From contig JBFWUM010000004.1 of the NCBI GenBank assembly GCA_050247255.1, positions 50,007 through 114,006 on the forward strand: 64,000 nucleotides of DNA, in the 5' to 3' direction. Every line of letters begins with the position of its first letter. Position 1 is the first letter of the stretch. Below are positions 14,154 through 22,840 of the stretch, in pieces. The notes beneath the pieces were generated by a model. It ran no database searches. It had not been told where the DNA came from and worked only from the letters and a program-made list of their open reading frames with translations. This stretch comes from JBFWUM01 sp050247255 (lineage in GTDB: Bacteria; Acidobacteriota; Vicinamibacteria; Vicinamibacterales; UBA2999). The position numbers and the translations under genes were made by a program.

Positions 14154-14294
14154 TTAATGCGATGGACGGATGAACCGGAGCGGCTGCGGCTTCTGCCGCT
14201 TCGGCAGGAACAGTTGCACCACCCGGCGCAGCACCGTGCCGGCCGCGAACGCCGCCACGATCGTGACGACGAGGTCCTGGAGCAGCAGCGTCAT
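14154..14294 (-). CDS. Small FeoB-linked single-helix membrane protein lacking cysteines
   Basis: A 46-residue protein whose ATG overlaps the feoB stop as ATGA. It begins MTLLLQDLVVTIVAAFAAGT, a single membrane helix, continues with VLRRVVQLFLPK and ends in a basic, proline-containing tail. In many bacteria feoB is followed by a small FeoB-associated Cys-rich membrane protein with the same layout: short N-terminus, one helix, then a Cys-rich tail. This one has the layout but no cysteine at all. Its function is inferred only from position. The 140 bases between it and the Ada-like gene hold nothing I recognise. Confidence 0.6.
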   Translation of the reverse strand: MTLLLQDLVVTIVAAFAAGTVLRRVVQLFLPKRQKPQPLRFIRPSH

Positions 14295-16243
14295 GCGACC
14301 CCCGCGAGCGCGAGTCCGCGGTTGACGAGGAAGGCCAGCACGTAGGCCAGCGACGACATGTAGGCCAGCTGGATGACGGCGTACTTGCCGCTGCCCGTTT
14401 CCTTGCGGGTCACCGCAAGCGTCGGCAGGCACTGCATGGCGAGCACGAAAAAGACCAGCGCGGTCGCCGCGGTGGCTGGCGTGAACAGCGGCGTGCCATC
14501 GTCGCGCGTCATCGCGCGGATGCGGCTGACCACCCCCTCATCAACCTCGGTGTCGCCGGCGCCCCCCTCGAGCACCGCCATCGTCGAGACGAACACTTCG
14601 CGCGCCAGGAAGCTGGTGACGACGCCGACCGTGAGCTGCCAGTCGAACCCGAGCGGCTCGAACAGCGGCTGCGCCAGCTTGCCGAACTGGCCGGCGTAGC
14701 TGCTGGCCTGCGCCGCCTTGGTGTCCACGGCCCCGGTATCGGCAGCCGCCGCGGCGACCGTCGCGGTGCCGGCGTCCGGAACGTCGGGACGCGGGTACGC
14801 GCTCAGCCACCACATGACAATGCAGATGGCCATGATCACCGTCCCGGCCGTGCGCAGGAACGCCATCCCCTGGTCCTTGGCGGCCAGCAGCGCGTTCTTC
14901 ACCGACGGCGTCCGGTACGACGGCAACTCGAGAATGAGCGGCTGCGGCCGCCCCTTGAGCGCCGTCCGTCCAAACAGCCATGCGGTGAACAGGCCGGCGA
15001 TCGCGCCGAGCAGGTAGCAGGCGGCGAACGCGACGCCCGCCAGCGCCGGCTGCCCCGCGAAGAGCAGGCTGGTCAGCAGCACGTAGACCGGCAGGCGCGC
15101 CGAGCAGCTCATGAACGGGGCGATCAGGATCGTCGCCAGGCGATCGCGTTCGTTCGGGATGAGCCGCGCGCTCATGATGCCCGGCAGCGCGCACGCGTGC
15201 GCCGTCAGCAGCGGCACGAACGACTGCCCCGGCAGGCCGAATCGCGAGAGCGCACCGTCCATGACGAAGGCCGCGCGCGCCAGGTAGCCGGTGTCCTCGA
15301 GCAGGCTGATCAGGAAGAACAGCAGGCAGATCTGCGGCAGGAAGACGACCGTGCCGCTCAGGCCGCCGATGATCCCCTGGGTCACCAGGTCCTGCACGGG
15401 GCCGGCAGGGATGACGGCCGACAGCGCTTCGCTGAGGCTGCCGAACAGCGCCTCGATCAGGTCCATCGGTACCGCAGCCAGCGTGAAGAGCGTCCAGAAC
15501 AGCGCGCACATGATGGCGATGAAGGTCGCCACGCCGGAAATCGGGTGCGTCAGGAAGCGATCGAGCCGCTCGGTCAGGCGATCGGTAGCGGTGAGGTCCG
15601 GCGGCGCGCTCGAGCACGCATCGGCCACCGCCGCGCCCCACGTCGCCAGCGCTTCGAGCGAGGCGGGCGCCGGCGGCAGGTCGGCAGGCGCAACGCGATT
15701 GGCGGTCGCAGCCTCGCGCATGGCGTGGCGCAGCGCATCGATCCCTTCGCCACGGCGCGCGACCACCGGAACCACGGGGCATCCAAGCCGCTGCGACAAT
15801 CGCTCGACGTCGACGCCGATGCCGCGGCTGCGGGCCACGTCCATCATGTTGAGCGCCACCACAACAGGGCGGGACTGGGCGAGCACTTCGCCGACGATGA
15901 TCAGGTTGCGCGCCAGGTTCGACGCATCGACCACGACCAGCACGACGTCGGCGCGCAGCCGGCCCGCGGGGTTCAGCGCGTTGGCGGCGACGAGGGCCTC
16001 CGGCGTGCTGCCCTGCAGGTCGTAGAGGCCGGGAAGGTCGACGACTTCGACGCTGCCGTGGCGATCGGACGCCGGCATGTGGCCCACGCGAACCGCCGTG
16101 GTCGTCCCCGGATAGTTCGAGGTGCGCGCCCGCAGGCCGCACAGCTCGTTGAACAGCGTCGTCTTGCCGGTGTTCGGGTTGCCGACGAGCGCCAGCCGGG
16201 CGGGCGCCGTCTGCGGCCGCGCGTCGACGACGGCGGTGCTCAC
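14291..16243 (-). CDS. feoB: Ferrous iron transport protein B
   Basis: A 650-residue inner-membrane Fe(II) transporter with an N-terminal G domain: G1 GNPNTGKTT (~residues 22-30), G3 DLPGLYD and G4 NMMD. Residues ~120-215 carry the GDI-like helical region. Two Gate motifs follow in the membrane part (ALPGIMSARLIPNERDR with the conserved Cys in HACALPG; a second near SFLAREVFVSTMAVLEG). It starts with GTG 16243, overlapping the feoA stop as GTGA, and ends overlapping the small downstream ORF. Shorter than E. coli FeoB (773) but within the normal range. A Gly/Ala/Thr-rich loop near residue 490 is unusually long. Confidence 0.96.
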   Translation of the reverse strand: MSTAVVDARPQTAPARLALVGNPNTGKTTLFNELCGLRARTSNYPGTTTAVRVGHMPASDRHGSVEVVDLPGLYDLQGSTPEALVAANALNPAGRLRADVVLVVVDASNLARNLIIVGEVLAQSRPVVVALNMMDVARSRGIGVDVERLSQRLGCPVVPVVARRGEGIDALRHAMREAATANRVAPADLPPAPASLEALATWGAAVADACSSAPPDLTATDRLTERLDRFLTHPISGVATFIAIMCALFWTLFTLAAVPMDLIEALFGSLSEALSAVIPAGPVQDLVTQGIIGGLSGTVVFLPQICLLFFLISLLEDTGYLARAAFVMDGALSRFGLPGQSFVPLLTAHACALPGIMSARLIPNERDRLATILIAPFMSCSARLPVYVLLTSLLFAGQPALAGVAFAACYLLGAIAGLFTAWLFGRTALKGRPQPLILELPSYRTPSVKNALLAAKDQGMAFLRTAGTVIMAICIVMWWLSAYPRPDVPDAGTATVAAAAADTGAVDTKAAQASSYAGQFGKLAQPLFEPLGFDWQLTVGVVTSFLAREVFVSTMAVLEGGAGDTEVDEGVVSRIRAMTRDDGTPLFTPATAATALVFFVLAMQCLPTLAVTRKETGSGKYAVIQLAYMSSLAYVLAFLVNRGLALAGVA

Positions 16244-16506
16244 GCCGCCGGACCGCCTGCGGGCGGCGCCTCAATCGGCAGGATGAACACGTCGCGCGCC
16301 ACGCGGCTCGACAGGCCGATGCGCGTGGTGCGCACCTGGACCACGCACGGCTCACCCTGCTTGCAGACGCGCAGCACCGATCCGTCGGTCAGGCCGAGCG
16401 CGCGTAACAGGGCACGCGAGCCCGGTTCGAGGCGGGCGTCCGACATACGTACCGTCGTGCCGGCCTCGACGTCCGCGAGGCGGACGATGCCCTGGGAAAT
16501 GGCCAT
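16240..16506 (-). CDS. feoA: Ferrous iron transport protein A
   Basis: An 88-residue SH3-like FeoA protein, starting at ATG 16506 (MAISQGIVRLADVEAG); a GTG 18 bases upstream is possible. The core MSDARLEPGSRALLRALGLT and VRTTRIGLSSRVARDVFI segments match FeoA, which binds or modulates FeoB. Its stop overlaps the feoB start, so the pair is translationally coupled. The last residues are Pro/Ala/Gly-rich. A palindromic candidate Fur-type site lies 22 bases upstream. Confidence 0.92.
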   Translation of the reverse strand: MAISQGIVRLADVEAGTTVRMSDARLEPGSRALLRALGLTDGSVLRVCKQGEPCVVQVRTTRIGLSSRVARDVFILPIEAPPAGGPAA

Positions 16507-16527
16507 GTGGACACAGGATAACACTCC

Positions 16528-16542
16528 TGAGACCCAATCTCA
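16528..16542. promoter_or_regulatory. Candidate Fur-type operator upstream of feoA
   Basis: TGAGACCCAATCTCA is a 5-5-5 palindrome. It fits the 7-1-7 Fur pattern (TGATAAT-N-ATTATCA) in its outer bases only. It lies in the 53 bases between the yfiR-like stop and the feoA start, where an iron-responsive repressor would be expected. It is a pattern match, not proof. Confidence 0.35.
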
Positions 16543-16559
16543 TTTTGGCGGACCACGCG

Positions 16560-17078
16560 CTAGCGCTCGGCCAGATCCAGCACCTGTGCGCTCAGTTTGA
16601 GCCCGGCGCGCTCCACGTTGCGCCGATCCACGGCAAACCGGAAGCGCGATCCTTCGAGAAACAGGCGGATCATGCCGCCATCGCGCAGGAACCGCGCGTG
16701 CTCGCCGACGGTGAGGACCCCCCGCTCGGCCTGCGCCAGCAGCACCGGGGCGTGAGACGCGGCGCTCCCGACGAACAGCACCGCGCCGGGCCGGGGAGCC
16801 TCGTCGCCGCCCACCCGCCGGACTTGGATCGCCCGGCCGGCCAGGGTCTTTCCTCGGCTCAGCTCCTCCAGGCATTCCGCAACCGCCGGGTCGTCGACGA
16901 TGGTGAAGAGCAGGGGGCCGGCGGTGGCGTCGTCTGGCCACACCGTGAACCGCGCGAAGTTGAACAGGAGGGCCGCCTTGAGCTGGGCTTCTGTTCGAAG
17001 TTCCTGCGCGCCCACCGCGCCGCTGCTGGCGGCCAGCAGCACCGCCGCCATCGCCACGATCAGCGGTTGCCTGCGCAT
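16560..17078 (-). CDS. YfiR family (DUF4154) periplasmic protein
   Basis: A 172-residue exported protein: signal peptide ending GAVGAQE, then the YfiR domain with KAALLFNFARFTVWP (the family's KAAFLYNFAKFVEWP-like signature), LFTIVDDPAVAE, VLFVGSAAS, LTVGEHARFLRDGGMI and a closing FAVDRRNVERAGLKLSAQVL segment. In Pseudomonas YfiR is a periplasmic repressor of the diguanylate cyclase YfiN, but many homologues are encoded beside TonB-dependent receptors, as here. It starts 2 bases after the stop of the receptor gene. No diguanylate cyclase is encoded nearby, so a link to c-di-GMP is not supported in this window. Confidence 0.85.
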   Translation of the reverse strand: MRRQPLIVAMAAVLLAASSGAVGAQELRTEAQLKAALLFNFARFTVWPDDATAGPLLFTIVDDPAVAECLEELSRGKTLAGRAIQVRRVGGDEAPRPGAVLFVGSAASHAPVLLAQAERGVLTVGEHARFLRDGGMIRLFLEGSRFRFAVDRRNVERAGLKLSAQVLDLAER

Positions 17079-17080
17079 GG

Positions 17081-19048
17081 TCAGAAGCGGACGCCCGCGC
17101 GAACGATGATCGTCCGTCCGTCCTGCGGAATCGCGGACTGCCGATGTTCCTCCGCGCCCGGGTCCTGATACCGGCGATCGAACAGATTCCTGAATGACAG
17201 GGTCAGGTCGAACGGCCCCACCCGATCGGCCGTCAGCGTCGCATTCTGCACGTAGTGGCCGTCGACAACGGTCGCGCGGACGCTCTGCCGGTCGGTCAGG
17301 TACCGCCCCTCGAGCCCGAGGAACGCGCGGTCACCTGCGAGCGGAACAACGAGCGTCACCACGCCGGTGGCGGTGGGAGAATTGCTGATTCGATTCGCCT
17401 CGCCGTCGCGCGCGTGCACGACGGACTGGGCAACGCGGAGCCGTGTCCCCGATGCCCAGCGGGCCTCGACTTCGGCTTCCACGCCGGTGACGTCGGTGGT
17501 GCCGACGTTGTCGAAGTACAGTTCGCCGTCCAGGGCGCCGCCGTCGAAGGCCCGCGCCGTAATCAGGTTCGACACGGTGCTGTGGAAGACGCTCGCGCTC
17601 GTCCGTACGCGCCGGCCAAAGCGCTGCTCCCAGATGGCTTCGTTGGTCACGATGCGCTCCGGCTGCACCGTCAGCCCCGCTCGCATCCCTTCGAAATAGA
17701 ACCGCTCGTAGTAGTTCGGCGCGCGAAAGGCGCGGCCATGCAACAGTTTGATCGAGGCGGCGGGTGTCGGCCGATAGACCAGGCCCACCCGCGGGTTCGC
17801 CTCGAAGCCCTCGGACTCGTAGTGATCGAGCCTCATCCCTGCGTGCAGCGTCAGTCGACGCGGGATCAACGCCAGATCGTCTTCAGCGAACACGGCCCAG
17901 GTGCGGCCCTCCCGGCGGTCGTCGACATCGAGTACACCACGCTGACCGCCCCATTGGTCCGCGGTGAGAATGCGCCGGAACTCGCCGCCGATGGTCACCA
18001 GGTTCCGGGTGTAGGTGCGGGTCAGCGCGAGCTCGCCGCCGACCTCGTGGGACAGCGCTTCGTCCGACCACAAGGTCCGCCCGAGCCCGTCCTCGTAGTC
18101 GTAGGGATACTGACCGCGGTAGTACATCCGGTCCCAGCTGCCACGCGCGGTGCCCGTCCACCCGCCGCGGAAGCGCCCGGAGTAGACGAGGTCGATGTAG
18201 CTGCGCTCGTCGCGGGTCGTCGACGGATCGCCGAAGAGTGAGCCCCACGAGGCGGTCGGCACCCGCTTGTCGCGGCGATGCGCCACCGCGCGCACCGAGA
18301 TACGGCCGATGGACGCGCTGACGAACGCGCCTGCCGACCCCTCCTGGTCGGCATTCGACACGAAACCGTCATGGGTGTCCGGGGTGGCAAACTCAGGAAA
18401 GAACAGATCTCGCGCGCCGTCGCTGCGCCGCCCGTACGCCGACACCAGCAGATCCCGCCCGCCCGAGGCCGCGCCGAACGACGTGCGTCCGGACTGCGTG
18501 GCCAGCGACCCGACGCCGAACTCCCCCTGTGCCCCTCGCAGTTCCCGCCCGGAGCGGGTGATGACGTTGATGACGCCCAGGAACGCGCTGGTGCCGTAGA
18601 GCGCCGACGCCGGCCCCCGAATCACCTCGACACGCTCGATCAGCGACACCTCCAGTGGAAAGTCGCCTCCGAGCAGCGCCATGTCGTAAACCGGATCGTT
18701 GATGCGGTGCCCGTCGATGAGCAGCAGCACCCGCGTGTTGTAGTCGCCTGGGCGGGCGAAGCCGCGCATCCCGAGATAGCTGTAGTTGCGATCGGAGGTT
18801 ACGTACAGCCCGTTGATGCCCTGGAGGATTTCGTGCAGGGTCTGGTAACCCTGGCGACGGATGTCGTCGGCACTGACAATGGTGATGGAGGCGGGAGCAT
18901 CGACCGTCGGCTGGGGAAACTTCGACGCCGCTGACACCGTGTCCTGCCGAAGCAACTCCTCGAGCGTGAGGTCCAATACGTCGCCGGGGGTCTGCGCCAA
19001 CGCCGGCAGCGCGACCAGGCAGGAGAGCAGCAGGAGGATGGTGCGCAT
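17081..19048 (-). CDS. TonB-dependent outer-membrane receptor
   Basis: A 655-residue receptor starting at ATG 19048 with signal peptide MRTILLLLSCLVALPALAQ. Residues ~25-60 (LDLTLEELLRQDTVSAASKF) contain a TonB-box-like stretch. The plug domain follows (PASITIVSADDIRRQGYQTLHEILQGI, RGFARPGDYNTRVLLLIDGH; described in pieces). The ~500-residue beta-barrel ends in GVRF with a terminal Phe, as required for barrel assembly. Ligand unknown; the plug resembles receptors paired with YfiR proteins. The position directly upstream of yfiR-like and feoAB genes suggests iron or siderophore uptake. Divergent from ppc across 68 bases, which is too short for a cobalamin riboswitch. Confidence 0.9.
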   Translation of the reverse strand: MRTILLLLSCLVALPALAQTPGDVLDLTLEELLRQDTVSAASKFPQPTVDAPASITIVSADDIRRQGYQTLHEILQGINGLYVTSDRNYSYLGMRGFARPGDYNTRVLLLIDGHRINDPVYDMALLGGDFPLEVSLIERVEVIRGPASALYGTSAFLGVINVITRSGRELRGAQGEFGVGSLATQSGRTSFGAASGGRDLLVSAYGRRSDGARDLFFPEFATPDTHDGFVSNADQEGSAGAFVSASIGRISVRAVAHRRDKRVPTASWGSLFGDPSTTRDERSYIDLVYSGRFRGGWTGTARGSWDRMYYRGQYPYDYEDGLGRTLWSDEALSHEVGGELALTRTYTRNLVTIGGEFRRILTADQWGGQRGVLDVDDRREGRTWAVFAEDDLALIPRRLTLHAGMRLDHYESEGFEANPRVGLVYRPTPAASIKLLHGRAFRAPNYYERFYFEGMRAGLTVQPERIVTNEAIWEQRFGRRVRTSASVFHSTVSNLITARAFDGGALDGELYFDNVGTTDVTGVEAEVEARWASGTRLRVAQSVVHARDGEANRISNSPTATGVVTLVVPLAGDRAFLGLEGRYLTDRQSVRATVVDGHYVQNATLTADRVGPFDLTLSFRNLFDRRYQDPGAEEHRQSAIPQDGRTIIVRAGVRF

Positions 19049-19116
19049 GCCAGCCCAGCAGCAGTTCCCATGCCGGGGGTGAAGGGCCAAAAACCGACGA
19101 AGATCGGAGGCAGGGC

Positions 19117-21786
19117 GTGCGCATGGGACACAGGCTAACTCCGGATCCGCACAGGTCGCTGCGCGACGACGTCCGGCTGCTCGGGGCGCTGCTGGGGGAG
19201 ACGGTGCGGGCGCGCGAGGGCGTCGACGTATTCCGGGCGGTCGAGCGCGTCCGCGCGCTGGCCAAGAGCAGCCGGGCCGGGGATGCGGCAGGCGCGGAGG
19301 AGCTGACGCGTACTCTGACCGGCCTGCCGGTGGAGGTCGCGCTCCCGCTCGCGCGCGCCTTCAGCCACTTCCTCAACCTGGCCAATGTCGCCGAACAGCA
19401 TCACCGCATCCGCCGGCGCCGCACCTACCAGCGCGATGCGTCGGCGGCGCCGCAGCGAGGCTCCTGCGCCGAAACCTTTCCCCGCCTGGTCGCCGCGGGC
19501 GTGGCCCCGGAGCGCCTGCACGACGCGGTGAGCACCCTGCGCATCGAGCTGGTCCTCACCGCGCACCCGACCGAGGTGTCCCGGCGGACGATGATCCACA
19601 AGTACAACCGGCTGGCGGCGTTGCTCGCGCGGCGCGATCGTCCAGACCTGACGGCGCCGGAACGCCGAGCCGTGGACGAGGACCTTCGCCGGGAAATCGA
19701 CGCGGCGTGGGGCTCCGATGAAGTGCGCCGCGAGCGGTTGACGCCGCAGGAGGAAGTCCGCGCCGGCCTCGTGGTGTTCGAGCAGAGCCTGTGGCACGCG
19801 GTGCCGGCGTTCCTTCGCTCCGTCGACACCGCATTGGCGGCGGTCACCGGCCGCGGGCTGCCGCTCGACGCGGCGCCGCTCCGCTTCGGTTCGTGGATCG
19901 GCGGCGACCGCGACGGCAACCCGAACGTCACGCCGGCGGTGACACGGGAGGCATGCCTGCTCGGACGCTACCTCGCCGCCGATCTCTACCTCCGCGAGGT
20001 CGAGCAGCTGCGCGACGAACTGTCGCTCGTTGACGCAAGCCCTGAACTGCGCCGCGTCGCCGGCGATGCGCGTGAGCCCTATCGCGAGGCCCTGCGCCAG
20101 GTGCGCGCCCGGCTGACGGCGACGCGCGCCTGGGCCGATGCGTCACGTCGTGCCGGCCATGAGCTTGCCTCGAGCGAGCCGATCCTCCGCACCAGGGAGG
20201 AACTCGCCGGGCCGCTGCGTCTCTGCCACGACTCGCTGTGCGCGACGGGGCACGCGCTGATTGCCGGCGGCCGGCTGACCGATCTGCTGCGCCGCATTGC
20301 CGTGTTCGGCATGACGATGGCCCGGCTCGACATCCGGCAGGAGTCGTCGCGCCATGCAGAGGCCCTCGATGCCATCACGCGCGCCATCGGCGCCGGCGCG
20401 TACGCGGAATGGGACGAGCAGACCCGCATCACCTTCCTCGAACGTGAGTTGAACAACCCTCGTCCGCTGATACCCGACCGACTCGAGGCGTCCCCCGAGG
20501 TCCGCGACGTGCTCGACACGTTTGCCGCCATCGCCGGCATCCATCACGAGTCGCTTGGCGCGTACGTCGTGACGATGACCCACGCGGCGTCAGACGTCCT
20601 GGCGGTCGAGCTGCTGCAGAAGGAGGCAGGCATCGAGCGGCCCCTCCGCGTCGTCCCGCTGTTCGAAACGTCGGCCGACCTCGATCGGGCGCCGGCCGTG
20701 CTCGATCGTCTGCTGGCCAGCGCCGCGCATCGCGCGCGCATCGGCGACCGCCAGGAAGTGATGGTCGGCTATTCAGACTCCGCGAAAGACGTCGGGCGCC
20801 TCAGCGCCAGCTGGGACCTCTACACCGCACAGGAGCGGCTCGTCGCCACCTGCCGGCGTCACGGCGTCGCCTTGACGCTCTTTCACGGCCGCGGCGGCAG
20901 CGTCGGCCGAGGCGGCGGGCCGACCTACCTGGCGCTGATGGCGCAGCCGCCGGGCTCGATCGACGGCACGCTGCGGGTCACCGAACAAGGGGAGATGATC
21001 CAGGCGCTGTTCGGGCTGCCGGACATCGCCAGCCGGACGATGGAGGTGTACGCGAGCGGCACGCTCGACGCGTGGCTGACCCCGGCGGCGGATCCCGATC
21101 CGGCCTGGCGCGCATGCATGGCGCGCCTCGCCGGCGACGCACGCGACGCGTATCGCCGCTACGTCTACGAGACCCCGGCCTTCCTCGACTACTGGCGCGC
21201 GTCCACGCCGGTCGCCGAGCTCGAGCAGGTGAACATCGGCAGCCGGCCGGCGCGCCGCGGCGGCAGCGGCGGCGTCGCGTCGCTGCGCGCCATCCCCTGG
21301 CAGTTCGGGTGGACGCAGACGCGCCTGTTGATCGGATCGTGGCTGGGCGTCGACGAGGCGCTGACCCGCGCCGTCGAGCGCGGCGAAGAACCGCTGCTGC
21401 AGGAGATGTTCGCGCGGTGGGTCCACTTCCGCTCGACGTTCAGCCTGCTCGAAATGGTGCTGGCGAAGGCGGACGCCGGCATCTCGGAACTCTACGATCG
21501 CTGCCTGGTTCCCGATGCCCTGCGCCCGATCGGCGACGACCTGCGGCGCCGCCTCCACAGCGCCGAGGAGTCGGTGCGCCGCGTCACCGGGCACTCCACG
21601 CTCATCGAGGACAACCCGGTGCTCCGGCGGTCGATCGACGTGCGCAACCCCTACGTCGATCCGATCAACGTGCTGCAGGTGGAGCTGCTGCGGCGCATAC
21701 GGAACGGCGGCGACGACCCGCAGCTGCACACGGCGTTCCTGGTGACGGTCAACGGCATTGCCGCCGGCCTGCGCAATACCGGGTAG
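19117..21786 (+). CDS. ppc: Phosphoenolpyruvate carboxylase
   Basis: An 889-residue cytoplasmic enzyme adding bicarbonate to PEP to make oxaloacetate, replenishing the TCA cycle. GTG 19117 has GGAGG six bases upstream (ATG 19123 is the alternative). The conserved catalytic His lies in LTAHPTEVSRRT. Other signatures are GGDRDGNPNVTP, SDSAKDVGRLSASW, the substrate-lid FHGRGGSVGRGGGP, EQGEMIQALFG, IPWQFGWTQTRL and the C-terminal RNPYVDPINVLQVELLRR. It ends NGIAAGLRNTG, the usual terminus. Length and motifs indicate a full, active enzyme. Single-gene unit; a palindromic repeat follows its stop immediately. Confidence 0.97.
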   Translation: MRMGHRLTPDPHRSLRDDVRLLGALLGETVRAREGVDVFRAVERVRALAKSSRAGDAAGAEELTRTLTGLPVEVALPLARAFSHFLNLANVAEQHHRIRRRRTYQRDASAAPQRGSCAETFPRLVAAGVAPERLHDAVSTLRIELVLTAHPTEVSRRTMIHKYNRLAALLARRDRPDLTAPERRAVDEDLRREIDAAWGSDEVRRERLTPQEEVRAGLVVFEQSLWHAVPAFLRSVDTALAAVTGRGLPLDAAPLRFGSWIGGDRDGNPNVTPAVTREACLLGRYLAADLYLREVEQLRDELSLVDASPELRRVAGDAREPYREALRQVRARLTATRAWADASRRAGHELASSEPILRTREELAGPLRLCHDSLCATGHALIAGGRLTDLLRRIAVFGMTMARLDIRQESSRHAEALDAITRAIGAGAYAEWDEQTRITFLERELNNPRPLIPDRLEASPEVRDVLDTFAAIAGIHHESLGAYVVTMTHAASDVLAVELLQKEAGIERPLRVVPLFETSADLDRAPAVLDRLLASAAHRARIGDRQEVMVGYSDSAKDVGRLSASWDLYTAQERLVATCRRHGVALTLFHGRGGSVGRGGGPTYLALMAQPPGSIDGTLRVTEQGEMIQALFGLPDIASRTMEVYASGTLDAWLTPAADPDPAWRACMARLAGDARDAYRRYVYETPAFLDYWRASTPVAELEQVNIGSRPARRGGSGGVASLRAIPWQFGWTQTRLLIGSWLGVDEALTRAVERGEEPLLQEMFARWVHFRSTFSLLEMVLAKADAGISELYDRCLVPDALRPIGDDLRRRLHSAEESVRRVTGHSTLIEDNPVLRRSIDVRNPYVDPINVLQVELLRRIRNGGDDPQLHTAFLVTVNGIAAGLRNTG

Positions 21787-21798
21787 GCACCCCGTAAA
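21786..21798. repeat. Half copy of the GGCACCCC-GTAAA palindromic repeat
   Basis: GGCACCCCGTAAA, identical to the left arm and loop of the full element that starts exactly 21 bases later. The right arm is missing. It begins at the last base of the ppc stop codon. Confidence 0.75.
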
Positions 21799-21806
21799 AC
21801 CCCGCA

Positions 21807-21829
21807 GGCACCCCGTAAAGGGGTGCCCT
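21807..21829. repeat. Dispersed palindromic repeat, copy 1 (possible bidirectional terminator)
   Basis: GGCACCCC - GTAAA - GGGGTGCC forms a perfect 8-bp hairpin, and the 23-base block ending CT is identical to 34354-34376. It sits between the convergent ppc and aldo/keto reductase genes and runs into the stop codon of the latter. REP-like elements of this kind usually lie between genes and can act as terminators or mRNA stabilisers. No U-tract is visible. Confidence 0.75.
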
Positions 21830-22760
21830 ACAAGGTGCGCAGGGCGGTTAAGGTGCCCGCGGCCAGGCGCTGCGCAACGCCGAGCGCGCCCAGGTTTTCT
21901 TCGAGCTGCGCGATTGACCGCGCGCCGAACACCACGCTCGATACCTGGGGATTCTTCAGGCAGTAGGCCATCGCCAGCTGCGGCGGCGGGCAGCCGGCGT
22001 CCGCGGCGATCGACAGGAACCGGTCCACCTTCGGCAGCATCGCCTGCGTGCGCTCGTCCGCCAGCTGATCTGCCAGCCGCCCCTCGCCAGCGGCGTCGCG
22101 ATACTTGCCGGTCAGGAGTCCCCCATACAGGCTGTACGACGCGACAATGCCGACGCCGCCATCGGCGCAGGCCGCCGCCATGTCGGACGCTTCGATGCTC
22201 TCGCGCGTCAACACGCTATAGGCCAGCTGCGCGCCTGACGGGGGACGATGTCCGTTCGCGCGCGCCACGCGCACCGCTTCCGCGATCTCGCCGGCGCCCC
22301 AGTTCAGCACGCCCCACGCCCGCAGCTTGCCCGCGGTGATCAGCCGATCGAGCTCGGCGATCGTTTCGTCCAGCCGCACCGCCGCCGGCAGCCGCTCGCA
22401 GTAGACGATGTCGAGGTAGTCCATCTGCAGGCGGGAGAGCGATCCATCGAGCTCCGCCTCGAGGCTCTCCTTCGGAAAGAACTCGAACCAGAGCTTGTTG
22501 GCGATCACGAGCCGTTGGCGCGGGGCGCCGATCTCGCGCAGCAGCCGGCCGAACAACACCTCCGAATAGCCGCTTTTCATCGGCGCCTTCCCGGTCCGGT
22601 CGTTGTAGCGGGCATCGTCCAGGAAGGTGATGCCGGCGGCGAGCCCGGCCTCCAGGACGGCGCGGGCGTCGCGCTCCTCCATCGTTTCCCACGTCATCCA
22701 GGAGCCGAGGGACAGGGCCGACACGGCGATGCCCGAGTGGCCGAGCGTGCGGTTTTCCAT
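21828..22760 (-). CDS. Aldo/keto reductase with altered catalytic tetrad
   Basis: A 310-residue TIM-barrel oxidoreductase (ATG 22760; a GTG lies two codons upstream). Overall pattern of the Kv-beta/YghZ-like AKR subgroup: LGHSGIAVSALSLGSW at the N-terminus, FLDDARYND near residue 50, IANKLW (Lys 89), MDYLDIVYC near 114-121 and the cofactor-binding SSVVFGARSIAQLEENL near the C-terminus. The tetrad position normally held by His is Glu 122 (VYCERLP). The family reduces aldehydes and ketones with NADPH. The Glu substitution is known in 5-beta-steroid reductases (AKR1D), where it changes the reaction, so carbonyl reduction cannot be assumed. Cytoplasmic. Divergent from the exported dehydrogenase at 22841. 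Confidence 0.85.
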   Translation of the reverse strand: MENRTLGHSGIAVSALSLGSWMTWETMEERDARAVLEAGLAAGITFLDDARYNDRTGKAPMKSGYSEVLFGRLLREIGAPRQRLVIANKLWFEFFPKESLEAELDGSLSRLQMDYLDIVYCERLPAAVRLDETIAELDRLITAGKLRAWGVLNWGAGEIAEAVRVARANGHRPPSGAQLAYSVLTRESIEASDMAAACADGGVGIVASYSLYGGLLTGKYRDAAGEGRLADQLADERTQAMLPKVDRFLSIAADAGCPPPQLAMAYCLKNPQVSSVVFGARSIAQLEENLGALGVAQRLAAGTLTALRTL

Positions 22761-22786
22761 GGTCACGGCGCCATCTTAGTCTGTCG

Positions 22787-22815
22787 TTGACACCCGCCGG
22801 GGGCAGGTCCATGAT
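22787..22815 (+). promoter_or_regulatory. Predicted sigma-70 promoter of the 22841 dehydrogenase operon
   Basis: Perfect TTGACA (22787-22792), 17-base spacer, CATGAT (22810-22815). Expected initiation near 22822. GGAGGGGG (22828-22835) follows, five bases before ATG 22841. Confidence 0.5.
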
Positions 22816-22840
22816 CCGCGGCACCTCGGAGGGGGTACAC

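Noticed and set aside
19049..19116. Possible riboswitch before the TonB-dependent receptor
   Set aside because: Only 68 bases separate it from the divergent ppc gene, too short for a cobalamin or similar aptamer, and no conserved core was seen.
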